Shown: one piece after another, positions 22,431-35,519 of the stretch
How the letters are laid out: every line of letters begins with the position of its first letter
Numbering within the stretch: position 1 is the first letter of the stretch
Origin: Diphasiastrum complanatum
Taxonomy: Eukaryota > Streptophyta > Lycopodiopsida > Lycopodiales > Lycopodiaceae
Length of the DNA stretch: 64,000 nucleotides
NCBI GenBank assembly: GCA_029204225.1
Contig: CM055102.1
Location: 62,973,772 to 63,037,771, forward strand
Reading direction: 5' to 3'
Position numbers and translations under genes: made by a program
The notes under the pieces: model-generated
Told to the model about the DNA's origin: nothing
What the model saw: the letters and a program-made list of their open reading frames with translations, nothing else
The model's database searches: none

Positions 22431-23397
22431 AGATAAAGGAAATGGCGTAAGAGAGAGGAGGAGTACATCGCTGCTCCATCTCACCTGTTATAGTTTCTTC
22501 AAATTCAAACAAGGCCCTCTATGGACTATGATGACCATCGTTGGATTCAAAGCATTGAGGAAAAACAAATCCTCACCGTTCATCACAAACTTGCTTTTTT
22601 GGAAAAAACATCTTCACAAGATTATTGTTGATGTGGTTATATATCTTTCACCAATAGGGTTGGTGTTCTCTAGGTCAGAGTTGATAAAAACAATCATAGT
22701 AGTGGTCAAAATATAACCATGTTCACGACAGTAGCAAAGGGAGTATCTTGATAAAATTGCATTAGCCTCCTCCCTTTCAAAAGTTAAATTTAAATGGAAT
22801 ATGAATGGGTCTTGCATGGAACATGTCTCAATTGATATAATCTACTACCCCCTCCTTCCTTTCAAAGGTTAAATTATAAATGGAATATGAATGACGTAAA
22901 TGATAAAAAAAAGCAATTTTTAAAAGAATGACATATATGAAGAGATATATATTAGGTTGGCACTTTTCATACACGTCCATAAAGCCAAGATATTAAAGCT
23001 CTAGAGGCCTAAGAATGTGAAGCTTGTCTCAATTTTTGGCACTTTTCATGTACAATTGGCCAAGATGTTACTAAGACTAATGCTAATCTATTGTCATCCC
23101 AACCATATGACCCTATCGTTACAATGGATAAAAAGTACATATTCACTCAATATTGCCTATCCTTCACATGGTGCTCTTCTATTTGGTGCTTGTTTTTGGG
23201 TTAGCTCTACAAAGATAATCTGCCAATATAGCTAGAAAATTATTATTTTTCTACTTGATAATCTAGACACTTTTTTAGATAAACTATTTCTCCTCTTTCA
23301 AGTTTTAGTAAATAACATCAAAACGAATCATAAAATATTTGAGAAATCTAGTTAGAATATTACAATAGCACATGTTACTATTTCAAAAAATCACACT
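22431..23397. other. Inner end of module Q1, no recognisable gene
   Basis: AT-rich DNA that mirrors 33628-34610. Short open frames are not consistent between the arms. A repeated CCTCC(C/T)TTTCAAA(A/G)GTTAAATT motif near 22768 and 22853 is seen in both arms. Confidence 0.6.
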
Positions 23398-23409
23398 GGG
23401 CATCATACT

Positions 23410-23656
23410 CACACACACACACACACACACACACCCTAAACACACATGAAGAGAAAAAAAAAAGAGAACATTATAGAGTGCTAATCAAAATTCTCAAACC
23501 GTATGATTATATCATATTCCAGAATGTCACCACATGCTCCCTCCCTACGACGTTTGGGCTTTCTTGTGAAACTTATCATCCACAAGAAACATTTGAACCA
23601 CGCCTTTAACGAAAGAAAATCAAGGGCTACACACCTTCGTAGTTGGTTACCTTTAA

Positions 23657-23697
<41 letters not shown>
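23410..23697 (-). repeat. Microsatellite-bounded dispersed repeat, copy C
   Basis: (CA)n at 23410-23434, core 23435-23665 and (CT)n at 23666-23696. On the minus strand this is GA tract, core, GT tract: the same order as copies A and B at 1.7-2.8 kb. It sits immediately inside the end of module Q1. 23698-24204 shows LTR-like features (a TTTTTATAGTAGAG TATA-like site near 23974) but no defined borders. Confidence 0.75.
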
Positions 23698-24204
23698 ACT
23701 CTAACATCCATTAACCCTAAGCATTAACACTACATCCACTAACACTAGATCCACAGCAAGATTGCTTACTCTTTCTCTCTCTCCTTTCTCCCTCATAAAA
23801 AGTATAATAACACGCAATACCAATAACAATCAGATCCAACAAGTAGCAAAATCCAAACAAAGCATGAGAGATGGAGGAAAAGTGATAGAGAGCAAGGACA
23901 TTCATCAATTCATTTCACAAGAGAACCAATTTGCTTTATTGAATTGAAGAAATGAACATGTGTAGGAACTCGAGTTGGTCCCTTTTTATAGTAGAGAGGT
24001 GGACCCTGGCCTCTGAATCCTATTGGTTTCTGCCTCCCTAATTATTCAAATTTAAAAAAGAGTGAGAACCATCCAAATTCTAGAGAAACCCAACTTTATT
24101 CACTAACTTGACATTTTAGGCCCTACGACATTAACAGTCTTGCAAAAATGGCCTAACCTTTTATTGACATGTAACTAATCAAATAATAGGGTGACAAATC
24201 CCTC

Positions 24205-24440
24205 TCACTTGGTCTCATAAGCAATATCTAAAATGTTAGCACTCTCCCTAGAATCTAGTTTGTACAACTTATCAATTCTAGATCCTCTAGCAATAACTTC
24301 ATTTTCTCTTGAGATTATACACTTGTCAACTTGAAACTTCACATCCAATCCACTATCAAACAACTGTCCTACACTAATGAGATTCTTAGTCAATTTAGAT
24401 CTACCTACAAGCACAACTTCATTTGGCCACAGAAATCCAA
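24205..24440 (-). pseudogene. Copia pol fragment (protease/pre-integrase junction)
   Basis: The minus-strand frame contains LTKNLISVGQLFDSGLDVKF and GSRIDKLYKLDSRES. The first matches the conserved 'NLlSVgQL' stretch that precedes the GAG_pre-integrase domain of Ty1/copia polyproteins. Upstream sequence in the same frame departs from the family. The fragment is isolated from any gag or integrase. Confidence 0.75.
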
Positions 24441-24661
24441 AGGTACTCCTGCAAATGCCTCCGACTAGATTTTGGGTTGCCTTGGGATCCGCAAACCCTC
24501 CAACAGTATCCCCCACCAAAACTGGTGGCGGTCCCATGACACCTGCGAGATGCAGTTATTGGGGACTTCTATTAAATGATACTACACCTTCTCCATAAAA
24601 TCGAGTCGGGCAGTGTTAAAATCCAGATTATGTGGCAAAAACAATGATGAGATCCGGTAAT

Positions 24662-26532
24662 CTACTTTGAAGTTGTCCAAGACGTGAAGGGAGATTCCCA
24701 GGAGCCTCCCATCATTGCTGCACAAAAGTAAAGTCGAACAACCGGCAGCTGATCCTTGATATTCTCGGAGGCCATTGGCTTATTTGGATTGAATGCCAAA
24801 GGAGGAAGGCAATCATCCCATCTCGTTGCCATGGATGCCAACAGAGTCAAGTCTTTCACAAAAAGTGTTGATTGTCTCACTGTCAGATTGGGAGAGTGTA
24901 TATACTCCCGTTGGTACGCTTGTAATGCCCGATGGAAATCCACTGATATTGTCCAACTAAAAGGTTGATGGATGATTGGCCAATTTGGCTTATGGATTGT
25001 AATTTTGTCCATGGCCAATCCCGAATCCTTCCACCTATTTGTTCATGGCATCGGTACATAATATAGAAGTACCCACAATTGGCGAGAGTTGGCCATATAG
25101 CTCGTAATAGATTCCGGAGTTTTCTCAAAAATGGTAAATCTCCAAGCCGACTACTCTCGCAATGCGGATATTTAATCCAATTCTTTGTCGGCCTCTATCT
25201 CAGATGTCTTAAACTTAAGGACCCAACCACCATGCGAGGACTCATGTGGATGTTGCGCTAAAAAACTCTGAATTTGGTCCTCAACGCCGATTGGCCTTCT
25301 GAATAATGGTGTGGTCCTCGATGAAGATGGACTCTATTGAACTGCCTATGGAACTGGTTGTTGTTCTTCAACATCTAGAGCTCCACCCTGGTCCATGCCC
25401 AAATCCAGTCCTGTATCCATTGGTACTGCAGCTTGTGAGGAGGGGAGAATTGTGGCATGACCGGCACTGGGATTTGAGGTCCACCTTCCAACACTTGAGC
25501 GGCAACTTTTTTATAGGCTTTGATGGTTGCTTTAGCCTTTGCCAACTTAGTTGAAGCTGCTCCTTTGAATCTGTCAAAGCGGCCTTGGAATCCCTGAAGC
25601 ACCACTTTGTAAGTCTCAACTTTTTTGAACAAATACGTGATCTTTGTTAGAGTTGCCGGATAATCTGGTATTTGTGTCTGGAGATACGCATCACGCTTAA
25701 GGGTGGTCACATCTAATTCACCTTGGAGACGTGTGTGATCTTGCTCTGCCATCTGCAGTTGACCTTGTAGCAGCTGCACTGGTTGCTTTGCATCCTGCAC
25801 GGCCTTGTCTACCTAATCTTGTGCAGTTGTCAAGGCACTCTACAGTGAGTTGACATATTCTTCGAGAAGATCAGTCTATTGTTGTGTCGTCTTCTTCTCA
25901 ACTTCAAATTTTTCTTCATGCTGCTTGGCGATCTTCAATTTTCTGTCCAACTGAATAATCTTTTGGCTGATGAGAGTATTTTCTGATCCTATATCTGAGA
26001 TTCTCTACTCCATTTCTGTTTTCTTATCCAGCATAGACTGGATCACTTGTGCAAGGCTTGAGACCAAACCGAGAGCATCACCAGAATCTACTGTTGTGGA
26101 GGTGGTAGCAGCAGAAGGACTTGATGGTACTATCCTTGGTTAGCATGGAACGGGTGCAGGTAACTCTTCTTCTTCAAAGAGGTCTTCCTCTTCAGGGCCC
26201 TCAGGCACTTGGCGTCAAACTGCTTTGGTGATTTCACAACTTGCTCGACCCTAAAGTGTGGCTGGTGCGGCTTCAGCTTGAGGTTGCTGGGGTAGCTGAC
26301 ATGAATCTTCAACATCAACAGTGGTATCATGGAATTGTTCAAATCCTCTTCCAGGGGATTGGAGTTCAAAGGCCGCAGGGCTCTGGGGCTTTTCAAAAAT
26401 TTTGGAGGGCCCAGGGGGGTCGGAATCATCGAACATATCCATAAAATACTGCGTGTTTGGAAAAATAGCTTCTATGTGCGGGGGTGAGGTGGCTTGGGCA
26501 GCTGTGATGGAAATGGTAGCCCCAATGGTCAC
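24662..26532 (-). pseudogene. Extra ORF region downstream of gypsy pol, coiled-coil rich
   Basis: Three frames follow one another on the minus strand. One begins MTIGATISITAAQATSPPHI (26532-26251, Pro/Ser-rich). One at 25800-25375 is rich in Gln, Lys, Leu and Ala with heptad-like spacing (KLAKAKATIKAYKKVAAQVL), predicting a coiled coil. One at 25128-24662 has several Trp residues. The intervals are largely open but frame-shifted. The position, 3' of integrase, is where Athila/Tat-type gypsy elements carry an additional or envelope-like ORF. No transmembrane segment is evident, so 'third ORF' is safer than envelope. Confidence 0.4.
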
Positions 26533-26999
26533 AGACTAAGTATTGTCACAATTTTTCAAGATCTGAAGCTATGGCCAACCTAATTTTGACATTTTAAGAC
26601 CATCTAGCATGTCAGAAAAGGTTCCTAAGGAGAGTAAGGTGCCCAACAAAGGTTCCCAAATGGCATATTGCTGATCATTCGCCTAACTCAAAAATTGGAT
26701 TTGTTTTGGAAAAAACCTTTGCCCAACTCAATATAGCTATTCTGAAGTGGATGTACAGTCTGAAAGCTCAACGAAGGTTTTTGATATTGTATAGGCCACA
26801 TATGATTGAAACAGTGATTTTATAAGTCATTTTTTATCAAAAATAATGTCCTTCCTTTTTTCATGCTGATGACTTTTCTGACTTTTGCTCATTAGTCTTT
26901 TCTCATTTTTTTTTCTATCTTTTTCAAACAAAAACTTAACAATTAAATATTGAAAACAAAAAATTTGAAAAACAAATAAAAATAAAAAATCAATTAGAT

Positions 27000-29503
27000 C
27001 ATGCTTGCTGAACTGGCGGAGCAGGCTGCCAAAACTTGCGTAATCGGCTGCCATTCACTGGAGTATCAATACGTTTTCCGTCCAAGTGCTCAAAAATTAC
27101 TGCGTCATAGTTTAGAATTTCTTTTACTTTATATGGGCCTTCACCGATAAACTTCAAGTTTCCCTTGATCAACTTGGTTTTGTACATCATTGCAAGATCT
27201 CCTGCTTTCATATCCTTTTTGTGCAATCAACGATCGTGCCATGCCTTGCGGCGGGCTTTCTCTGCTGCTAACGCATGAACTCCCATCAATCGTGTTTCAC
27301 ATAATTTGTGCAATGCTTCATGACGGAGTTGTAAAGACTTATCATCATTTAACCGGTTTGTTGCCATGATGCATAAAGATGGAATTAAAAATTCAATCGG
27401 CATGATAGCATCTTGACCATAAACCAGTTGAAAGGGTGTTTGATTTGTGCTAATTTTGTAAGCGGTTTTGAATGCCCATAACGCTGCATATAGTTTATGT
27501 TCCCAATCAGACCGACTTGCTTCAACTGTCTTTGTCATAATAGTGCAGAGAATCTTATTGCAAGATTCAGCTTGGCCATTCCCTCTGGGATAGTAAGGAG
27601 TACTAAATTTGTGTATACCAAAAAAAATTTCTAGTAAACACTTTATTGTTTGATTAACAAAGTGTGTACCCCGATCACTGACAATCTCGATCGGACATCC
27701 AAATATGATAATAGATATAAACTTGGCCGTAGATTTTGCATCAGCAACTTTGACAGCTTTGGCTTCAACCCACTTGGTCATATAATCAATTGCTACGATA
27801 ATGTATTGGGCCTGAGATCCTTGCGCGGCAGGATGAATAGGACCAACATAATCCAGTCCCCATTTTTCAAACGGTGCTTGCGATAAAACCGGATGCAGGG
27901 TTCATAGTTCTATCTAGTAGGCCGTTGTGCTTGCTGGCAAACATCACATGTTTGAATATAAGTTTTTGTGTACTTATGAAGCATAGGCCACCAACAACCT
28001 GATTTCAAAAGTTTGCGAATAGTGATATCTATAGAGAAGTGTCCTCCGCCCATGCCATCATTTGAAAACATGATTAAATCTAGTATTTCATGCGGGAAAA
28101 CACATCTACGTAGAATATTGTCTGATCCATGATGATATAATTGTCTTGCAATCAACTGATAATGTTGAGCCTTATGAATCAATTGCCTCTTCTATACTTT
28201 TGTCAAAGAGTCATTCGGTAGTCCTAGCATTAGGTACTCAACAATATTTGTTGCCCACTCAGGTACATAGAACAATGTAGCACTGGTAATTCATCATCCA
28301 CTTCAGTGCGGATTCAATTTATGAAACGTGATCGGCTAGATAATGTTGCTTCCCCTTTCAAACCACAATTTGAAAGTCAAATTCAGTCAATAATAGTAAC
28401 CATCTTGCAATACATCCAGTATTGCACGTCTTGTTTACCATATAAAGTAACGGCTGGTGATCCGTATAAAATGCAAAGTGCATTTCCATGAGATAATGAC
28501 GAAATTTCCGAACAGAAAAAATCATGGCTAACGCTTCACGTTTCGTTGTTGAATAGTTCTTCTCCGGATTTGTAAGCTGTCTGCTTGCAAATCGTATAGA
28601 ATAGTCCTTCTTATAATCACCTGGCTGCGTCAAAACTGATCTTATGGCGTATTTTGAGGCATCCGATGTAAGCATGAAATTCAACCGTTCAATCTGGAGA
28701 ACGTAGTATCAGTACTGAAGTTAATGCTTTTATTAATTTTTCAAAGGATTCTAACGCCTCTATTGTCCAAATAGAAACAGTAGTCAGTTTGTATATAGGT
28801 CGTGCTAAATTTGCAAAGAAGATAATAAAAATTTGATAGTAGTTCGCATGACCCATAAATACATAAACTCCACGAATTGTTGTTGGTGGTGGCAATTCCA
28901 CAATAACCTTGATTTAATCTGTGGCAATGCCATGTCTCAATATCACATGTCCAAGCACAACTCCGTGGGAAACCCATATCTGGCATTTTTTTGGATTTAG
29001 GAAAATTTGATATTTGTGACATCTTTCAAATACTTTCTCCAATCGATCTAGGTGGTCTGTATCTGTACTATTATGGACTCCCAGGTCATCCAAGTAAATT
29101 TCAAGAAATTTCTGTAGATAATCTTTAAAAGCAAATTGCATTACTCTTTGGAACGAACTTGGTGCATCAAGAGTCCAAACAAAATTATTTTATAAGCATA
29201 AGTGCCCCATTCTGTTGCAAAAACTATTTTGTGGCAATCTACAGCTGTAATCTTAACCTAGTTGTAACCACTAAATCCATCCAGGAAACTATAAGCTTTC
29301 GCTCCAGCAAGGCGATCCGTAAAAGGCAATGGAAAGTGATCCTTCCGCGTCACTTTGTTCAAAGCCTTGAGATTCACACAAATTCTTAATTTTCCATTCT
29401 TCTTAAGAACAATGACAATTGGTGAAACCCATTCGGTATGCTCAATCTCATAAATGAAATCAGCGTCAAGCAGTCTCTGAAGCTCTTTCTTTATCAGATC
29501 CAC
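27000..29503 (-). pseudogene. Ty3/gypsy pol (RT, RNase H, integrase), non-chromodomain lineage, degenerate
   Basis: In minus-strand order: RT N-terminal half (29503-29258) with VSPIVIVLKKNGKLRICVN and KDHFPLPFTDRLAGAKAYSF; RT palm (29141-28914) with YLDDLGVH, a YxDD catalytic site; RNase H (28684-28358) with LTSDASKYAIRSVLTQ, KREALA and FYTDHQPLLY; integrase zinc region (28182-27910) with GGHFSIDITIRKLL and CDVC; and integrase core (27781-27227) with SDRGTHFVNQ and GNGQAESCNK. The C-terminal region (27226-27000) has no chromodomain. Frames change at several points and there is a stop after the zinc region. Gag and protease are missing because the 5' side is cut at about 29510. No LTR could be paired with it. 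Confidence 0.9.
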
Positions 29504-29537
29504 AACATTAACAGGGTAAATAATAAGCCTGCATGTT

Positions 29538-29755
29538 TATTATTTTTTAGCTTTAATCTCCTGAGTTAGGTAATATTTCACCCAGTGTTTCATGTAAGTG
29601 CTTTACATGAAGGTATTGTTACTAACTTGTGGCGAATGTAACCCAGATGAAAAATTAGTGTACTTTTCAAACCTGGGTTGTACTCTAGTGCAGAGATTGT
29701 CACTTGGAAAATAGGATTATCTTTGAGTACTTGTTTGATGTGAAAGTCAGACTAA
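29538..29755 (+). repeat. Segment A, copy 3 (start of module P2)
   Basis: Matches 12893-13128. The first ~100 bp of the segment are absent, replaced by a short stretch (AGGGTAAATAATAAGCCTGC) that resembles DNA near 9713. Confidence 0.8.
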
Positions 29756-29847
29756 GGATAATGATTTTCTAGGTTGTTATTGAAAGTTAAGAAAATTATT
29801 GCTTTAATTCTTTCATGTTTGAGAACTTCTATGGATAGAAGTAGCTT

Positions 29848-30575
29848 AAGGAGGGAAGAATGTCATGTCCATGATCAGTACATAGGATTCGGTATACTCC
29901 TAGTCTTGGATACACGGGACTCCAATGAAACAAGCTGGTAGTTATGCCACGTCATACTGGACATGACCCGAAAGTAACTAATATTCCTGTGAGGCCCAAA
30001 ACACACTAATTGGAGTTAGTACAAGCTTTGGGACAGTCAAGGTATAAGGGAAGCTCCTTAGATCCTACTTACAAATCCTAAACACAAAGGATAACACGCT
30101 GTGGAGAAACCACCCAACCAAGTAGAAGCATCCAATTAATCTCTAGAAGCCTCACCCCCAGGCCAAGGAACAAGAAGCATGAATGTAGAGTGAGAGCTTG
30201 GCAATGAATCAAGAACCATGATGAGGAGTAGGGCGAGTTTGGACCTCTTATATAGAGCCAAAAGCATCTTGGGCACATAGCCATGCATAGCCCTATGTTT
30301 CCTATACATAGATTCACCTAGAATAGAGTCCTATGCATGGACCAACTATTCATAGAATTGCTATTGATAACTCTACACATGCATACACTATCTCATACCT
30401 TGTCTAAACTCCATTTAGTGTGTTCTGGGACTCACAAGAATATAAGTTACTTTTGGATCACGTCCAGTATGACGTGACATAACTAACAGCTTGTTCACCG
30501 GAGTACCATGTATCCAAGACTAGGAGTATATTGTATCCTATCTACTGGTCATGCACATAACATTCTTTCCTCCTT
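29848..30575. mobile_element. 702-bp LTR with ~165-bp inverted ends, flanked by mirrored polypurine tracts (P2)
   Basis: The LTR runs 29861-30562, with TGTCATGTCCATGATCAGTA at the left and ACTGGTCATGCACATAACA at the right. Its outer ~165 bp are inverted copies of each other (shared TATACTCCTAGTCTTGGATAC, CCACGTCATACTGGAC and AACACACTAA). AAGGAGGGAAGAA (29848-29860) precedes it and TTCTTTCCTCCTT (30563-30575) follows, each a polypurine tract pointing into the LTR. On the minus strand a TATA box (CTCTATATAAGAGG, near 30247) gives the likely promoter. The layout suggests two elements joined tail to tail over one LTR. Confidence 0.75.
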
Positions 30576-31868
30576 AAACTATTTCTAGCCTTAGAAACTA
30601 AAATTCGGGAAATTATTCTTTATGCTATTAACTCTCTCCCACGAATCATCATCCTCAGTACGATCCTTCGACCGAATTAAGCACTCAGAGGTAGAACGAT
30701 TTCTCAATTGTTTATCTCTGGTTCTTAACACTTTCTCAGGTTCCAAAGGTTCACTAAGCGACAAATCTTCCAAATGGGATAAATCCTCATCCTATCCAAC
30801 TGTATCACCATCATTTAAACTTAGTTTCAAACGACCTACATGAAATACTGGGTGTGTAGTTGATTTTCCTTGAAGATCGAGTTCATACGCCAAAGAACCA
30901 ATTCTACGTACAATACTGAAAGGTTCACAATAACAGGTAGATAGCTTATAATGCTTCCATGTACGTAAGGTCTTAGAATCTTCTGGAATCCTAAGATATA
31001 CCCAGTCATTAGCTTTAAAATCTCTTGGAGATCTCTTAAGATCAGTATAGTGTTTAGCTCTATCCTGAGCACTTCGGATACTATCCGTAGCCACTTGCAA
31101 CATTTCTTGCATATCATGCAAAAAATCAGCAACCTTCTAGATCTTAACAGACTTCGTCTCAACATTTACTGGAGATCTAGGTTGAAAATTGTACATAAGC
31201 ATAAAAGGACTGTAACCTGTAGCAGAATGTTTTCTACTATTACATGCAAAGTCAACCAGTGGGAGATAATCTTCCCAATGAGATTGCCTATGAGAAACAT
31301 ACGTCCTCAAAATATCTTCCATAGTTTGATTAGTCCTTTTATGTCTGGCCATCTAATTCAGAATGATCAGAAGATCTCAAACTCAAAGAAGTTTCCAGTT
31401 TATGGAATACTGCTGACCAAAAGTGACCTGTGAACTTAGGATCTCTATCACTAACAATGTCACTTGGCAGACCATATAACCGAAATAATCTTTCAACAAA
31501 TATTTGGGCTAAATCAGAAGCCTTTATAGTTGACTTGACTGGTATGAATGCAGCTAACTTAGTTAACCGATCCACTACAACCCAAATTGAATCATTTTGT
31601 CGTTGGGTCTTTGGAAGTCCAACTACAAAATCCATAGATATGCTTTCTCATTTCTTATCTAGGATATCTAATGGATGCAACAAACCACCAGCCTTATGGC
31701 GTTCAGCCTTTGCTAGTGGACAAGGCTTGCATATAACAACATATGACTCGACATACAGCTTGAGCTTTGGCCAATAAAATTCTCTCTTAACCAAGTACAG
31801 ACTCCTGTGTATACTGGGATGTCCTGCACAGGGTATGTCATGACATTCAAACAAAATCTACCGTTTGA
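30563..31868 (-). pseudogene. Truncated chromovirus integrase with chromodomain (P2)
   Basis: Near-duplicate of 13440-14745. Zinc region 31854-31648, integrase core 31635-31339 (VVVDRLTKLAAFIPV, SDRDPKFTGHFW), a following piece 31352-31137 (HWEDYLPLVDFACNSRKHSA), C-terminal domain 31121-30792 and chromodomain 30773-30591. This copy keeps the middle of the integrase open somewhat better than P1, but it is still broken between core and C-terminus and lacks RT and RNase H. Confidence 0.9.
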
Positions 31869-32242
31869 GTTCATCATGGTTTTTGAATCATTGCCAGGCT
31901 CTCACTCTACATTCATGCTTCTTGTTCTTGGGGGTGAGGCTTCTAGATATTGATTGGATGCTTCTACTTGGTTGGGTGGTTTCTCCACAATGTGTTATCC
32001 TTTGTGTTTAGGATTTGTAAGCAAGATCTAAGGAGCTTGCCATTGATAACTCTATACATGCATACACTACCTCATACCTTGTCTAAACTCCATTTAGTGT
32101 GTTCTGGGCCTCACAAGGATATTAGTTACTTTCGGGTCACGTCCAGTATAACGTGGCATAACTAACAGCTTGTTTCACTGGAGTACTGTGTATCCAAGAC
32201 TAGGAGTATATTGTATCCCATGTACTGGTCATGGACATAACA
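31868..32242 (+). mobile_element. R-U5-side LTR fragment (P2)
   Basis: Counterpart of 14745-15117 with the same opposite-strand junction to the integrase remnant and the same CATGGACATAACA end. Confidence 0.75.
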
Positions 32243-33215
32243 CAAGGCATGTGTAGAATTATCAATAGCAATTCTATGAATAGAGGAACTATGCACAGAG
32301 AATCTATTCTGAAGGAATCTAGATATAGGAGAGTTAGCACCTTGCATGCCTATATGTTCATGGCTCTATAAGAAGAGGCCAAACTCGCCCTACTCCTCAT
32401 ATTTGTGATGGATTCAGTGCCTGGGATTCACTCTACCTTCATGCTTCCTACTCCTTGGCTTGGGGGTTGAAGCTTCTAGAGTTGATTGGTTGCTTCTATT
32501 TGGTTGGGCAGTTGCTCTATAGTGTGTTTTCTATTGTGTTTTGTTTTGTAAGTAGGATCTTGAGGGAGCTTCTCTTATATGTATGATGTAGAATAGTATG
32601 GATTCAAGCTCAACTCATTGCAAATTACTAAATGTTTTCATGTTAGAAATACAATCATGACTACCCCTCATGCAAAATATTCAGCATGTATTCAAGTATT
32701 ATACTACGCATAACCCTTGACACATATGCTACTATGTTCACAATTCTAAGAGTCGGTTGGTTACTAATGAACCGAAAACACTCAGTTTGTTTTTAAGCAT
32801 TATTTGCATCTTTCAATCTAATACTACTTTAATTTGCTTGATTTGAAACTGAAAAAGCCATAATCAAATTGGCATAACAAAAATTAGGGTCTCTACGTTG
32901 GAAAGAATAATAGTGATCGACTTATATGCAATGTCTGGACTGTAAGAAAGAACTATATACTTGTAGAACATAACAGTAAGTGGTTTCTACACTTGATTAT
33001 AAGTAGGATATGTTGTTGGTGGGTCTGGAAAGCATGGATATGATCATACTATTCCACGCTCGTACATGACAAACTTGACAATGTTACAGTTTAGGATGGT
33101 ATGAATTTACCATTATACCAACGAGGACGACCACATCCTACTTGTTACAAAAAGACATGTTACTGGACTATAGTAATGGCATAGTGGTTTGTAGGATTGT
33201 GCATCTGTTTAGTTT
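32243..33215 (+). repeat. Second LTR fragment and leader-like part of module P2
   Basis: Counterpart of 15118-16099. It ends after CATCTGTTTAGTTT, exactly where P1 ends. Confidence 0.8.
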
Positions 33216-33627
33216 GAATCGGTGTTGGGTTTGGTAAAATTTAATGGCATGGATTTGCCCAGGTTAGCTTGAATGGCATGGATTTGCCCAAGGATTGTTT
33301 CATAGAGTCCATTGGCTACCAAGTTCATTATTGGTACCAATTGGTTCAATATGGCATGAATGTGCCCTGATACCAACTTCTATGACCAAACCAAACCTTT
33401 TTAGTAAATGATTATGGCTCCTTCATAGGATGCTTGACGATTGTATTGTAATGATAGGATTACTTGTCTAAAACTGATCAGTATGGCGGATATCCTGATA
33501 CGATGATACTAGGAAAGTATTACGACATGATAAGATAATGGTAGAGAAGATTGGATTAATTATGATACATTTCAGTTTAGTTGATAGTGAGTCTTGTTTC
33601 TGTGGAGCATAAATACTACAAAATAAA
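33216..33627. other. Junction between modules P2 and Q2
   Basis: About 410 bp not shared with P1 or Q1. It contains two close copies of AATGGCATGGATTTGCCCA near 33242 and 33272 and no gene. Confidence 0.6.
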
Positions 33628-35519
33628 GTAAACAAAATAGTGTAATTTTTTAAAACAGTAACATGTGCTATTGTAATATTCTAACTAGATTTCTCAAATA
33701 TATTATGATTCGTCTTGATGTTATTTACTAAAACTTGAAAGAGGAGAAACAGTTTATCTAAAAAAGTGTCTAAATTATCAAGTAGAAAAAATAATAATTT
33801 TCTTAGCTATATTTGCAAATTATCTTTGTAGAGCTATCCCAAAAACAAGCACCAAATAGAAGAGCACCGTGTGAAGGATAGGCAATATTGATTGAATATG
33901 TACTTCCTTATCCATTGTAACTATAGGGTCATATGGTTGGGATGATAATAGATTAGCATTAGTCTTAGTAACATCTTGGCCAATTGTACATGAAAAGTGC
34001 CAAAAATTGAGACAAGCTTCACTTTCTTAGGCCTCTAGAGCTTTAATATCTTGGCTTTATGGACGTGTATGAAAAGTGCCAACCTAATATATATCTCTTC
34101 ATATATGTCATTCTTTTAAAAATTGCTTTTTTTTTATCATATACGTCATTCATATTCCATTTATAATTTAACCTTTGAAAGGAAGGAGGGGGTAGTAGAT
34201 TATATCAATTGAGACATGTTCCATGCAAGATCCATTCATATTCCATTTAGAATTTAACTTTTGAAAGGGAGGAGGCTAATGCAATTTTATCAAGATACTC
34301 CCTCTGCTACTGTCGCGAACATGGTTAAATTTTGACCGCTACTATGATTGTTTTTATCAACTCTGACCTAGAGAATACCAATCCTATTGGTGAAAGATAA
34401 ATAACCACATCAACAATAATCTTGTGAAGATGTTTTTTTCCAAAAAAGCAAGTTTGTGATGAACGGTGAGGATTTGTTTTTCCTCAATGCTTTGGATCCA
34501 ACGATGGTCATCATAGTCCATAGAGGGCCTTGTTTGAATTTGAAGAAACTATAACAGGTGAGCTGGAGCAGTGATGTACTCCTCCTCTCTCTTACGCCAT
34601 TTTCTTTATCTAAGTTCGCTTCCAAATACTATTTGTTATGAGCAAACAAACTCAATCACAGCCTACAGGGGAGCGTTGTTCCATACATAAGTAATTTATT
34701 TACATCGATAGACATATTTATATATGTGTCCCTTAGAAACCCTTTCCGACACCCTTTTGGGTCAGAACGTACTGGGTGGAATGTTTTCTAAAAACAAAAT
34801 AACATGTGTAAAGCTGGGCGCAATCTTCCTTCTTCTTTTTTGTAATACATGGAGGGACGCTAGATATACTACTACTTCCATGAAGTATGGTACCAATGAG
34901 CTAACAGATTTCGAGGAACATGGTTGTGTGCTGTGCAGTTAAAGCCAATTGAAGGAAGATTAAGGATAGAAGAGATCTGAAATCTCTGTGGGTGGAATCT
35001 GAGGAGGGATTGAAGGTGGGTTTTTTTCGTGAAGGGATTGTTGATAAATGGAGATGAGAGCAATTGACAAGAGCGCAGGGGAATGTGGTGGGGTGTTTTC
35101 GGATTTTGTGTTGAGTGGATGGAAAGGAAATAACTTGGCGGACGTTGTTAGATGATTGCTAGCGTTGAGGAATGGATCAAACATTTTTGTTTGTGAAATC
35201 CTTGGTTGTGGTCTTGTGCAGAGGTCCTACAAGCAATGCTAACAGGATCGCCATGACTAATTGATTGTATCACAGTCGAATTTGCTTTCAGAAGATCATT
35301 AAGAGTGTAAAATGGGTTTTTCTTGAGATGTTGATAGGGGACAAGAAAAAAATTGAGCATTTGCAATGTCCATCTGTTGAAGTGCTCATGCTCCTATATT
35401 AGATCTCTGCTGCCATAATCTCTTCTTAAAATATTGCTCTCTTGTCCTTCCAAGCAGCAAACTGATCATCCTGCCCAAGGACTAGATTCAATGTATCAGG
35501 GGCCCAAATTGATTGTTCC

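Larger units (their letters stand above)
18132..23397 (+). repeat. Module Q1: 5.3-kb arm of a large inverted repeat
   Basis: The complement of 33628-38523 follows this segment throughout. Paired peptides (MLLVVHNSIYLYSFPAHPSL at 18143 and at 38502 on the minus strand) and paired non-coding blocks confirm it. Q1 is about 370 bp longer, mostly because of an internal tandem duplication at 21757-22430. The outer end touches a copia LTR; the inner end fades near 23397. Confidence 0.92.
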
